In this document: in pieces, positions 39,533 to 47,960 of the stretch
Numbering within the stretch: the first letter of the stretch is position 1
How the letters are laid out: the number at the start of each line of letters is the position of its first letter
NCBI GenBank assembly: GCA_029233965.1
Contig: JARGOP010000005.1
Coordinates: 1 to 64,000, forward strand
DNA length: 64,000 nt
Source: Verrucomicrobiales bacterium
GTDB taxonomy: Bacteria > Verrucomicrobiota > Verrucomicrobiia > Verrucomicrobiales > DEV007
Direction: 5' to 3'
Translations under genes and position numbers: made by a program
The notes under the pieces: generated by a model
Database searches by the model: none
The model's input: only the letters and a program-made list of their open reading frames with translations
What the model was told of the DNA's origin: nothing

Positions 39533-40492
39533 ATGTCCCTTTTCAAACCCAAATCGAAATCGAAATCGAAAGCTCGCGAGGAAGAACACCTTTCCGAGCA
39601 CACGAGATCCGAGGTCACTGAAATCCTGAGGCGGGTCCGGAAGATCGAACTTCGAACCCGCGGGCTCGTGCGGGAAAGCTTCGGGGGCGAATATCACAGT
39701 AGCTTCAAGGGTGACGGGATCGACTTCGAGGATTTCCGCGAATATCAGCCGGGAGACGAGGTGCGCTCGATCGACTGGAATGTCACCGCGCGGATGGGGC
39801 ATCCCTTCGTGAAGAAATTCATCGAAGAGCGCGAAATGACCGTCTTCGTCTGCGTCGACATCAGTGCCTCCGGCAATTACGGAAGCCACGGTCCCAGCAA
39901 ACGGGAAATGATGGCCGAAGTCGCGGCGCTGCTCACCTTCAGCGCCCTCCAGAACAAGGACAAGGTCGGACTCATTCTTTTCACCGACGAGGTGGAACTC
40001 TACCTTCCTCCGAAGAAGGGCACCGGACACGCCCTTCGCATCATTCGCGAGATTCTGCTGCATGAGCCCAAGGGGCACAAAACCTCGCTCGAAGAGCCCA
40101 TTCACATCCTGAAGAATGCCGTTCGCCGACGCTCGCTCGTGTTTCTCCTGTCCGATTTTCTCTTCGAGGAAGATCTCGCATCCGACCTCCGCATTGTGAA
40201 CCGGAAACACGACCTCGTGGCCATCCAGGTCAGTGATCCCGCGGAACTCGCGATCCCGGCTCTCGGACAGGTCCGCCTCGAAGATCCGGAAACGGGGCAG
40301 CAGGTGGAAATCAATACCTCCAGCCCCCGGGTCCGGGCGGCCTATCAAAACGCAGCGGCTGAATGGCAGGAGGAAATTGAACAACAGTTCAAACGGCTTT
40401 CCATCGATATGCTTTCCCTGCGAACCGATGAGGAATACGTCCCTGCTCTCCACGGATTTTTTAAGCGCCGAACGAGCGCGGAACACGCCTGA
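39533..40492 (+). CDS. DUF58 domain protein
   Basis: A 319-residue protein with the DUF58 hallmark DFREYQPGDEVRSIDWNVTARMG followed by KKFIEEREMTVFVCVDISASGNYG, a von Willebrand A-like fold with a metal-site start (DISAS). A Lys/Ser-rich N-terminus (KPKSKSKSK) precedes it. DUF58 genes usually sit beside a MoxR ATPase and BatA/BatB-type VWA genes; here only the DUF4381 partner is nearby. The stop codon overlaps the next start. Confidence 0.88.
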   Translation: MSLFKPKSKSKSKAREEEHLSEHTRSEVTEILRRVRKIELRTRGLVRESFGGEYHSSFKGDGIDFEDFREYQPGDEVRSIDWNVTARMGHPFVKKFIEEREMTVFVCVDISASGNYGSHGPSKREMMAEVAALLTFSALQNKDKVGLILFTDEVELYLPPKKGTGHALRIIREILLHEPKGHKTSLEEPIHILKNAVRRRSLVFLLSDFLFEEDLASDLRIVNRKHDLVAIQVSDPAELAIPALGQVRLEDPETGQQVEINTSSPRVRAAYQNAAAEWQEEIEQQFKRLSIDMLSLRTDEEYVPALHGFFKRRTSAEHA

Positions 40493-41052
40493 TGAATTTG
40501 CAATTCACCCAACTCCTCGCGCAGGCCGCCCCGCCCGAAGACGACATCTATGATATCGTCGTTCTAGCACCAAAGGATTCTTTCTGGCCTCTCATCATCT
40601 GGAGCACGATTGCTCTCCTCATCCTCGCGATGCTCGGGGCGTTGCTTTGGTATTTTCTGAAAGGAAACCGGAGCGCCGCCCCGCAACGCTCCCCTGAGTC
40701 CAAAGCCCTCGCACGCCTTTCTGCGGCGAGACGTGATCAGGCTGACTCTTCCGTGAATGAGTATGCGATGGCGCTCTCGGAAGCCTTGAAGGACTACTTT
40801 GCGGAAAAATTTGAAGACCCGATTCGATTCGAAACGACTCAGGAGTTTCTCAATCGCATCGCAACCGAACAGGCGCGTTGTCCCGCTGCTGCCCAGCAGC
40901 ACCTTCAAACCTTCCTCGTTCGAGCGGATGAGGTAAAGTTCGGAAACGCTTCCGACGCCGAGAAAAAGGCCGCTCCGCTCGGTAAGACCGCCGAGCAGAT
41001 CATTCAGCTTTGCCACGTCGTGAATGAGACGGACACGAAGGTCAGGCAGTGA
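40492..41052 (+). CDS. DUF4381-like membrane protein
   Basis: A 186-residue protein with a short N-terminal segment, one transmembrane helix (LIIWSTIALLILAMLGALLW), then a soluble helical domain. Partner position directly after a DUF58 gene (start overlaps the DUF58 stop by one base) and the single-helix layout fit DUF4381. It probably lies in the inner membrane as part of a MoxR/Bat-type assembly module whose other genes are not in this window. Confidence 0.72.
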   Translation: MNLQFTQLLAQAAPPEDDIYDIVVLAPKDSFWPLIIWSTIALLILAMLGALLWYFLKGNRSAAPQRSPESKALARLSAARRDQADSSVNEYAMALSEALKDYFAEKFEDPIRFETTQEFLNRIATEQARCPAAAQQHLQTFLVRADEVKFGNASDAEKKAAPLGKTAEQIIQLCHVVNETDTKVRQ

Positions 41053-41104
41053 TTTCGCCACTTGCAGGACCCCGGAAATCCGTTTCATTACACCGAGTCG
41101 TCTC

Positions 41105-41548
41105 ATGAAATTCACCCCTCTTTGTTTCACCCTCTTTTCAGTCGCTATGCTGACAAGTTGCACCAGCTTTGAGAAAGAATGGAACGCTGCCGTCAGCGAA
41201 TATGAGAACGGCGCGGTCAAAAGCCCCGAAGGTCCCTGGACCGGGACGTGGAAGACGAATACGAACGGTCACACCGGAAATCTCCGGGCAATTGTGAAGG
41301 AGTCGAAGAAGACTCCCGGAGAATACGATTTCCGCTACCATGCGACCTGGGCGAAGGTCTTCTCCGGAAGCTATCGTGTGACCTATCCGGTCGTCAAAAG
41401 CGGGAGCGCATTTCGATTCGATGGTGAGCAAAAGCTCGGACCCTTCGGGACTTTCGGGCACAAAGGAAAGATCCAGGGAGACTCCTTTACCGCGACTTAC
41501 TCCAGCGACAAGGGAGATCTCGGTGACTTTCAGATGGAGCGTCCCTGA
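41105..41548 (+). CDS. Lipoprotein with beta-rich domain
   Basis: A 147-residue lipoprotein. The start at 41105 gives MKFTPLCFTLFSVAMLTSC, with LTSC as the lipobox. The mature part has GPWTGTWKTNTNGHTGNLRA and repeated strand patterns (YDFRYHATWAKVFSGSYRV, FGHKGKIQGDSFTATY), like a small beta-barrel or sandwich domain. It is placed 52 bases after the DUF4381 gene. I do not recognise the family with certainty. Confidence 0.72.
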   Translation: MKFTPLCFTLFSVAMLTSCTSFEKEWNAAVSEYENGAVKSPEGPWTGTWKTNTNGHTGNLRAIVKESKKTPGEYDFRYHATWAKVFSGSYRVTYPVVKSGSAFRFDGEQKLGPFGTFGHKGKIQGDSFTATYSSDKGDLGDFQMERP

Positions 41549-41579
41549 TATTCCTGCCGGGGAACCAAACCTGTCGCTT

Positions 41580-41620
41580 CCCGGGAACCCTTTCTTCGAT
41601 CCGGTCATTTCCCGGGTTTT
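41580..41620 (+). terminator. Possible terminator after the lipoprotein gene
   Basis: CCCGGGAA and TTCCCGGG form an 8-bp stem with a 21-base loop, followed by TTTT. The long loop makes it a modest candidate. Confidence 0.4.
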
Positions 41621-41667
41621 CCGGAAGGCTTGACGTGTGTTAGCGTCGTCCTTTTCTTTGCTGATCC

Positions 41668-44226
41668 ATGTCTCGCGACCGCTCGCTCCCCATCTTTGAC
41701 CTCGAAATTGATCTCGCTGCCGCGACCGCGAAGGAGCATGCCCGTATCGTCATCGAAGCGCCAACCGGCTCCGGAAAGTCCACCCAGGTTCCGCAGTTTC
41801 TTGCCGACTCCGGCCTTTGTGGCGAAGGCGAAATCTACGTTCTTCAACCCCGCCGCCTCGCCGCCCGGATGCTGGCGTCCCGGGTGGCCGACGAACGCAA
41901 CGGCCGCCCCGGTGACGAAGTCGGCTACCAGGTTCGCTTCGAAAGCGCCGTGTCCGAAAACACCCGGATCCGCTTTGTGACCGAGGGCATCCTGATCCGG
42001 AAGCTGATCGATCAACCGGACCTTGCCGGGGTTTCCGCCGTCGTCCTCGATGAATTTCACGAGCGTCACTTCTTTGGCGACATCAGCCTCGCCCGCTGTC
42101 TCGAAGTCCAGAAAGCACTCCGCCCGGATCTGAAGCTCGTCGTCATGTCCGCGACCCTCGAAGCCGGCGCGCTCAAGCGCTACCTCGGGGAAGGATGTTC
42201 CCATCTTGTTTCCGAAGGTCGCACCTTTCCGGTAACGACGCAGTTCGAGCCTCCCCGCGAACGACACAAAGGCGAACTCTGGGATCAGACTGCCCGCGTG
42301 ATCAGAGATCATCTCAAAACCAATGGCATTCAGGGACATATCCTGGTTTTTATGCCTGGTCGGTATGAAATCCAGAAAACCAGCCAGGCTCTCCGCAAAG
42401 CAAGCTGGAGCAGTGCCTTTACGGTCCACGAACTCTACGGCGAGCTCCCCCCCGAGAAACAGGATGCGGCCGTCTCCCGAAGTGATCGACCTAAGATCGT
42501 CGTCGCGACTAATGTCGCCGAAACCTCAATCACGATCGATGGTGTAACCCTCGTCGTCGATTCCGGGCTCGAGCGACGGTCCTCCTTTGATCATCGCCGC
42601 GCCATCACGACGCTTCATATCGAAAAGATTTCCCGCGCCTCGGCCGATCAGCGGGCCGGACGCGCCGGACGAACCGGTCCCGGCACCGCGATCCGACTCT
42701 GGAGCGAACGCGACCACGAAGCACGCATTCCGGCAACCCCCGCTGAGATCCAGCGCATGGACCTCACCGAGGCGGTTCTCATCCTTGCCTCCAGCGGGAT
42801 CGAATCGATCCGCGACTTTCCCTGGTTTGAAAACCCGGATCCGGCAGGCCTTAATGAGGCGATTGACCGGCTGCAAATCCTCGGCGCGCTCGATGCGTCC
42901 GAAAAGCTCACGGAGATGGGCCGGAGAATCAGCCACCTCCCCGTCCCCCCGCGCTACGGAAGGATCATGGAAGCCGCCGCCCGCACCGGCTGCCTCGAGA
43001 TCGCGGCTCTCATCACCGCCCTGAGCCAGTCACGCCCCCTCTTCCCCGCCCGAAAGCGACAACCCGATCACGTCCTCGCCGCAGACTTCGCTGATCCGGA
43101 TGACGTCACCGATTTTCAGGCTCTGATTCGTGCCTGGAGCCAGATGAAGCAAAACCGTTTCAGCCGCGAGGTCGGAGAGCGCCTCGGCATTCACGCCGGC
43201 GCCTGTCGCGACGTGGATCGCATCGTCGCACAGCTTACGCGCATGGCCTCCCGCTGGCACTCCAACCCGAACCGCGACGCGAATCCATCGCCCGAAACCC
43301 TCGCGAAGGTTCTCCTCACCGGCTTCTCCGACCGCCTCGCAATTCGCCACAGCGCCTCGACCCTCTCCTGCGCTGTGATCGGAGGCCGGAAAGGCCAGCT
43401 CGAGAAAGGCAGCCTCGCCAACGACAAAGAGGTCCGGCTCTTCCTTGCCGGGGAAATGATCGAAGTCGAAGGCCGCGAGGTAAACGTGAAGCTCAATCTT
43501 TGCACCCGCATCGAAGAGGACTGGCTCCGCGATCTCTTTCCCGACGACTTCGAGGAATACGACGGCGCGGTGTGGGACAGCACCGTTCGCCGCGTTGAGG
43601 CTCGCAAAGAGCGCCGCTTCCGCGACCTCGTCCTCGAAACCCGGGCCTCCGGCGAAGCTCCCCGTGAAATGGCCGCGTCAATGCTAGCGGGCCGCGTCCT
43701 CTCCGGCGAACTCAACCTCAAGGCGTGGGACGATAAGGTCTCCACCTGGATCGCCCGGATCAACCTCGCGGCCGAACACTGCCCGAACTACGAATTCCCC
43801 GCGATCGATGATGATTCGCGCCTCCTCATGCTCGAGCAGATCTGCGACGGCGCCCTGAGTTACAAGCAAATCAAAGACCGCCCCGTCTGGCCGGTGCTGA
43901 AACAATGGCTTCCACCACATCAGGCAAAAGCACTCGATCATCTCACCCCTGAGCGGATCACCCTTTCCAACGGCAAGGAAACGCGAGTGTTTTATCAAGA
44001 GGGTGAAAAGCCCAGAGTATCCGTTCTCATTCAACACCTTTGGGGGCTGAATGATTCGCCCACGATTTGCGAAGGCAAGGTTCCTCTCGTCATCGAAATC
44101 CTCGCGCCCAACTCCCGCCCCGTGCAAGTCACCGAGAATCTCGCCGGGTTCTGGACCGGGAGTTATCCGGCGGTGAGGGCGCAGCTCCGGGGGCGATATC
44201 CCAAGCACGAGTGGCCCGAGTTTTAA
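41668..44226 (+). CDS. hrpB: ATP-dependent helicase HrpB
   Basis: A DEAH-box RNA-helicase-type protein of 852 residues. Motif I APTGSGKSTQVPQFL, motif II reads VVLDEFHERHF (DEFH in place of the classical DEAH, as in HrpB), motif III MSATLEAGAL, motif V TNVAETSITIDGVT and motif VI QRAGRAGRTGPG are all present. The C-terminal HrpB-type domain follows, ending near GSYPAVRAQLRGRYPKHEWP. The length equals the family norm. It is a single gene with no operon partner. Confidence 0.94.
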   Translation: MSRDRSLPIFDLEIDLAAATAKEHARIVIEAPTGSGKSTQVPQFLADSGLCGEGEIYVLQPRRLAARMLASRVADERNGRPGDEVGYQVRFESAVSENTRIRFVTEGILIRKLIDQPDLAGVSAVVLDEFHERHFFGDISLARCLEVQKALRPDLKLVVMSATLEAGALKRYLGEGCSHLVSEGRTFPVTTQFEPPRERHKGELWDQTARVIRDHLKTNGIQGHILVFMPGRYEIQKTSQALRKASWSSAFTVHELYGELPPEKQDAAVSRSDRPKIVVATNVAETSITIDGVTLVVDSGLERRSSFDHRRAITTLHIEKISRASADQRAGRAGRTGPGTAIRLWSERDHEARIPATPAEIQRMDLTEAVLILASSGIESIRDFPWFENPDPAGLNEAIDRLQILGALDASEKLTEMGRRISHLPVPPRYGRIMEAAARTGCLEIAALITALSQSRPLFPARKRQPDHVLAADFADPDDVTDFQALIRAWSQMKQNRFSREVGERLGIHAGACRDVDRIVAQLTRMASRWHSNPNRDANPSPETLAKVLLTGFSDRLAIRHSASTLSCAVIGGRKGQLEKGSLANDKEVRLFLAGEMIEVEGREVNVKLNLCTRIEEDWLRDLFPDDFEEYDGAVWDSTVRRVEARKERRFRDLVLETRASGEAPREMAASMLAGRVLSGELNLKAWDDKVSTWIARINLAAEHCPNYEFPAIDDDSRLLMLEQICDGALSYKQIKDRPVWPVLKQWLPPHQAKALDHLTPERITLSNGKETRVFYQEGEKPRVSVLIQHLWGLNDSPTICEGKVPLVIEILAPNSRPVQVTENLAGFWTGSYPAVRAQLRGRYPKHEWPEF

Positions 44227-44741
44227 TGGGTTCTTCAGGACTGTTTCGAACGGCATTCCATCCGGTCGGAACGGCTCGAAATTGCCAATTCACACGACGT
44301 GCTGCCAGAGCAGAAGGAAGGGATACCCAACCCGTCTTGACGAGGTGAAAGTATTCGTGATTTCGGCCCGAGCAAATCCACTAAAACGTAAGACACGGCC
44401 ACTTGGAATAAAATTTTATATGATTTAAAATAAAAAGAGGGGCTAAATTAAAATTTTAACTATTTTATCTCAAGTCTGCTTGCTGATTCGGATCCGGGGC
44501 TCTTTCGGGTCAGCGGCTTTTCTGTAATTTCAGTTATCCCGGCGTTCCTGCGGTAATGCTCCGACGCGCAGGCCCGGTCGCCCAACCCGTTCGGGCTATG
44601 CCCGTCTCCCCTTCTTCACGGAATAAAGAGGTTTACAGATGGTTAAGAAATCTTAAGTATCTAGTAGGGCTTCGCCGGAGCCATGACGGTGTCGGGCGGG
44701 TTACCCATCCACTCAATCAAGATCTCAGCCACTCATGCGTC
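44227..44741. other. 515-base intergenic region with AT-rich core and palindromes
   Basis: No gene is supported. The stretch at about 44405-44470 is strongly AT-rich, unlike the GC-rich surroundings. Hairpins follow: CGGGC-TAT-GCCCG (44592-44604) competes with CCCG-TT-CGGG. The palindrome TTAAGA-AA-TCTTAA (44643-44656) lies just after TTTACA (44632-44637), which could be a -35 box with a poor -10 (AAGTAT) 17 bases on. The region may hold the promoter of the DUF4407 gene and its operator. No tRNA-like sequence was seen. Confidence 0.5.
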
Positions 44742-46502
44742 ATGAACCAATCCTCTTACTCCCTCACGAGTTCGGCTCCTTCCGGGCCGGTTAAACATTT
44801 CTTCATCTGGCTTTCCGGAGCCGGTGCGGAAACATTGGAACAGTGCCCCGAATGGGAGCAGCGGAAGTATGTCGCCTTCGGAGCGACTGTTCTCGTGCCC
44901 ACGGTCTTCGCCTTCATGGCCTGCGCCTATGCGCTTTCCACGCTCACGGATGACTGGCGCGTGATCGCCCCGGTCGCCGCCGCCTGGGGTCTCATCATCA
45001 TGACGATCGACCGCGCCCTCCTTTCGATCTACCGCTCCTACCAGCGTTTTCATCGGAAGGTGAGCCAGTTCTTTCTCCGTATCGTCGTCGCTGCGCTCAT
45101 GGGCATCACGATTTCCCACCCCCTCACCCTCCTTCTTTTCAATGACACGATTGCCACAGTGATCGATGAAGAGCGGCAGCAGGAAGTCGAAGCGGTCCGC
45201 CTCGCGGCCAACGGCGAGAAAGCCACGGTCGAAGAAAAGATCGTCACCCTCGAGGCGCAGATTGCGGAGCAGCGCGCGAAGTTCGATGAAACTTTCTCGG
45301 CTCAATTCCTCGTCGAAGACACCTCCGTCGGCGAGGCTGATCCGCTTGCCGAACTCGATGAAGAGCTTCGGGCCCGGATGACCTCACGACTTGACGTCGA
45401 TACCGCCGGCTATCGCGAAAAGCTGGAAGCGGCAGTCAGTGAGTTTTCCACGATGCAGGCTTCCTACGCGACCCTGCAGACCGAACTGGATCACTGGCAG
45501 ACAGAGTTCGAGCGCGAAGTCAATGGGCAGCGCAGCGGTATCGTCGGACTCGGACCGAGAGCGAAGAGTATTCAGGCGGATCAGCTTGCCTGGCGTCGCG
45601 ATGAGGCGAAGCGCCTCGCAGATGTGCTGGAATATCTCACGGAACAGCGAAACGACCTCTCCGATCGCATCAAGGCGACCGAAGAAGGAATCAAAAATGA
45701 GTTTCTCGCCCTTGCGGCAGCCAAAGCAGACCGCGTGAAGGAGGAGCGTGCCCGGGTCGCCGACCTCAAGCGCCAGGTGCAACAGTCACAGGCCGGGGAG
45801 TTTGTTGAGCAGCAGAACACGATTCGTTCGACGATCGCTGCTCAGATCGATACCCGTCTCGGTGAACTGACTCGTTTGCAGGGTGAGCTGGCCGCGATCG
45901 GATCCCAGGAACAGGAGCGGATCGCGAGCATCAATGCAGAGCCGCGGCAGGATATCCTCACTCAAACCCTCGCCCTGCACCGGCTCTTCGAAGACGATGC
46001 CGAAGGCGGGAAGTTTGCTCTGATCGCCTACCTGATCCTCGCAGGACTCTTCATGTTGATCGACACGATTCCACTGGTAGTGAAATTCTTCTCGCAGCCC
46101 GGTCCCTACGACGCCCTTGTCGACCGCGACGAAGTCCGCTTTGCCCGCGAGCGTGAGGCATGGCTCAAGAGCTACAACGAATATATGGAGAGTCTTTCCT
46201 CCGGCCGCCTCCTTCACCTGACGCAGAACAAACCACTCGAGAAAGCCGTTATTGAAGGGATCGACAGCTCCCGTGCTGCGAAAGAGTTCGTCGAGAATTT
46301 GATCGATCTCGAAACGGCCTTTGAAGAGCGGATTGAAACGGAGAAGAGTCGCCTCAAGGAGGAGAAAAACCAGCGGGCCGGCGTGAGAGCAAAACGGTTG
46401 GAGCAGTTTTCCGAGACTTTCTATCGGGACCTGAACAAACGCATGGAATCTTTCTTTGATGAGGATGCCGCGAAACAGGCTGTCGCGAGAGGCGTTGCGT
46501 AG
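44742..46502 (+). CDS. DUF4407 domain membrane protein with coiled coils
   Basis: A 586-residue membrane protein. The start at 44742 (MNQSSYSLTSSAP) is chosen because the DUF4407 opening FFIWLSGAGAETLEQCPEWE follows directly; the frame is open for another 62 codons upstream but these look non-coding. Two pairs of membrane segments (near ATVLVPTVFAFMACAYA and LIAYLILAGLFMLIDTIPLV) flank a long charged coiled-coil section (residues about 150-420). The function of DUF4407 is unknown. Single gene; the palindromic region upstream may control it. Confidence 0.82.
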   Translation: MNQSSYSLTSSAPSGPVKHFFIWLSGAGAETLEQCPEWEQRKYVAFGATVLVPTVFAFMACAYALSTLTDDWRVIAPVAAAWGLIIMTIDRALLSIYRSYQRFHRKVSQFFLRIVVAALMGITISHPLTLLLFNDTIATVIDEERQQEVEAVRLAANGEKATVEEKIVTLEAQIAEQRAKFDETFSAQFLVEDTSVGEADPLAELDEELRARMTSRLDVDTAGYREKLEAAVSEFSTMQASYATLQTELDHWQTEFEREVNGQRSGIVGLGPRAKSIQADQLAWRRDEAKRLADVLEYLTEQRNDLSDRIKATEEGIKNEFLALAAAKADRVKEERARVADLKRQVQQSQAGEFVEQQNTIRSTIAAQIDTRLGELTRLQGELAAIGSQEQERIASINAEPRQDILTQTLALHRLFEDDAEGGKFALIAYLILAGLFMLIDTIPLVVKFFSQPGPYDALVDRDEVRFAREREAWLKSYNEYMESLSSGRLLHLTQNKPLEKAVIEGIDSSRAAKEFVENLIDLETAFEERIETEKSRLKEEKNQRAGVRAKRLEQFSETFYRDLNKRMESFFDEDAAKQAVARGVA

Positions 46503-46604
46503 GAGAGATTCTCTCCTCTCTGAAGCGAATAACGAGTGTGGCGGCTGTGATGGCCGTCAGCGCTCCTGCTTGACCATTCGTGCTTTTGCGCCACTTTCCA
46601 CGCC

Positions 46605-47960
46605 ATGAGCGTCCGCACCCGATTTGCCCCCTCTCCCACCGGTTTCCTTCACATTGGCGGGGCCCGCACGGCTTTGTACAACTGGCTCTACGCAAAACGT
46701 CACGGAGGAAAATTCATTCTCCGCGTGGAAGACACGGACGCGGAACGCAGCACCGCAGAGTCGATGCAGGTCATTCTCGATGGTCTCCAATGGCTGGGCC
46801 TGGAGTGGGATGAAGGCCCCGGGGTGGACGGAGACTTCGGTCCCTACTACCAGAGTGAACGCGTCGCGATCTACGATCGCTACCTCGCCAAACTGGCGGC
46901 GGCGGGACACGTCTACGAAGACGACGGAGCGATCCGCTTCCGCGTCCCTGACAAAACCATCACTGTTTCGGACCAAATCTGCGGGGAAGTCTCGACGAAC
47001 CTGAAAGAGCAGGGCTCGCGTCGCTATAACCCGGAGACGAAGCAGGAAGAGGAAGCGAATCCGGACATCGTCATCAAGCGGCCGAACGGCGGCTACATTT
47101 TTCACTTCGTGAATGTCGTCGATGATATCGAGATGGGGATCACCCACGTCATTCGCGGAGAAGACCATCTTTCCAATACCCCGAAGCATCTCGCTCTTTT
47201 CGAGGCATTTGGCGTGACACCCCCGACCTTTGCTCACATCCCGCTGAACCTGAACCCGAGCGGGACCAAGATGAGCAAACGGGACCAGGGTGCGCTCATT
47301 CATGAATATCAGGAAAGTGGATTCCTCCCCGATGCTGTGAACAACTACATGGCGTTGCTCGGCTGGTCGGCAAAAGACGATCAGGAGATCTTCAGTATGA
47401 AGGAACTGAAAGAGCGCTTTGACCTCAGCGGCGTGAACAAATCCAATTCCAAGTTCGACTACGACAAGTGCAAATGGGTCAACGGGGAGCATCTCCGTCA
47501 TCTCCCCAGTGGTGAACTCCAGGCATGGGCAGGGCCATTCCTCAGCCGTGCCGGGCTTCCGGCAGCGGACGAGCGTGTTCCGGCGGCCCTTGAGCTGACC
47601 CGTGACCGCGCTCAGCTTCTCAGTGAGATTCCCGGAGTGATTGCGACGATTTTCGAAACAGAGGTCGCCTACGACGAAGCTTCCCTCGCCAAAGTCGCGG
47701 GACAGGAGGACATCGCCAACAGACTCGCCGCTTTGATTAATGGCCTCGCTTCCTCCACCGGCTGGGATGAACTAGAGATCAAAGCTGCGATCACTGCCGC
47801 CGCAGAAGGGATCGGGGTGAAAATGGGCGCCCTTATGCTGCCCTGCCGCGTTGGTGTGATGGGGAGCACGAGCGGAGCGGACCTCGTTCCCGTGCTCGTT
47901 CTTCTGGGACAGGCGGAAGTGGTCCGCCGGCTCAAAAACTTTGCGACGAAGCTCAACTGA
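46605..47960 (+). CDS. gltX: Glutamyl-tRNA synthetase
   Basis: Charges tRNA(Glu). HIGH motif in RFAPSPTGFLHIGGARTALY and KMSKRDQGALIHEY are clear; APSPTG rather than PEPNG marks it as GluRS. At 451 residues it is slightly shorter than the usual 465-480. It also resembles the discriminating type, which fits an organism having its own GlnRS. Its 3' end overlaps that of the helicase-nuclease gene by 8 bases, tail to tail. Confidence 0.95.
   Translation: MSVRTRFAPSPTGFLHIGGARTALYNWLYAKRHGGKFILRVEDTDAERSTAESMQVILDGLQWLGLEWDEGPGVDGDFGPYYQSERVAIYDRYLAKLAAAGHVYEDDGAIRFRVPDKTITVSDQICGEVSTNLKEQGSRRYNPETKQEEEANPDIVIKRPNGGYIFHFVNVVDDIEMGITHVIRGEDHLSNTPKHLALFEAFGVTPPTFAHIPLNLNPSGTKMSKRDQGALIHEYQESGFLPDAVNNYMALLGWSAKDDQEIFSMKELKERFDLSGVNKSNSKFDYDKCKWVNGEHLRHLPSGELQAWAGPFLSRAGLPAADERVPAALELTRDRAQLLSEIPGVIATIFETEVAYDEASLAKVAGQEDIANRLAALINGLASSTGWDELEIKAAITAAAEGIGVKMGALMLPCRVGVMGSTSGADLVPVLVLLGQAEVVRRLKNFATKLN

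Noticed and set aside
44556-44741. In-frame N-terminal extension of the DUF4407 gene
   Set aside because: The family begins right after 44742, and the extension spans palindromic, non-coding-like sequence.
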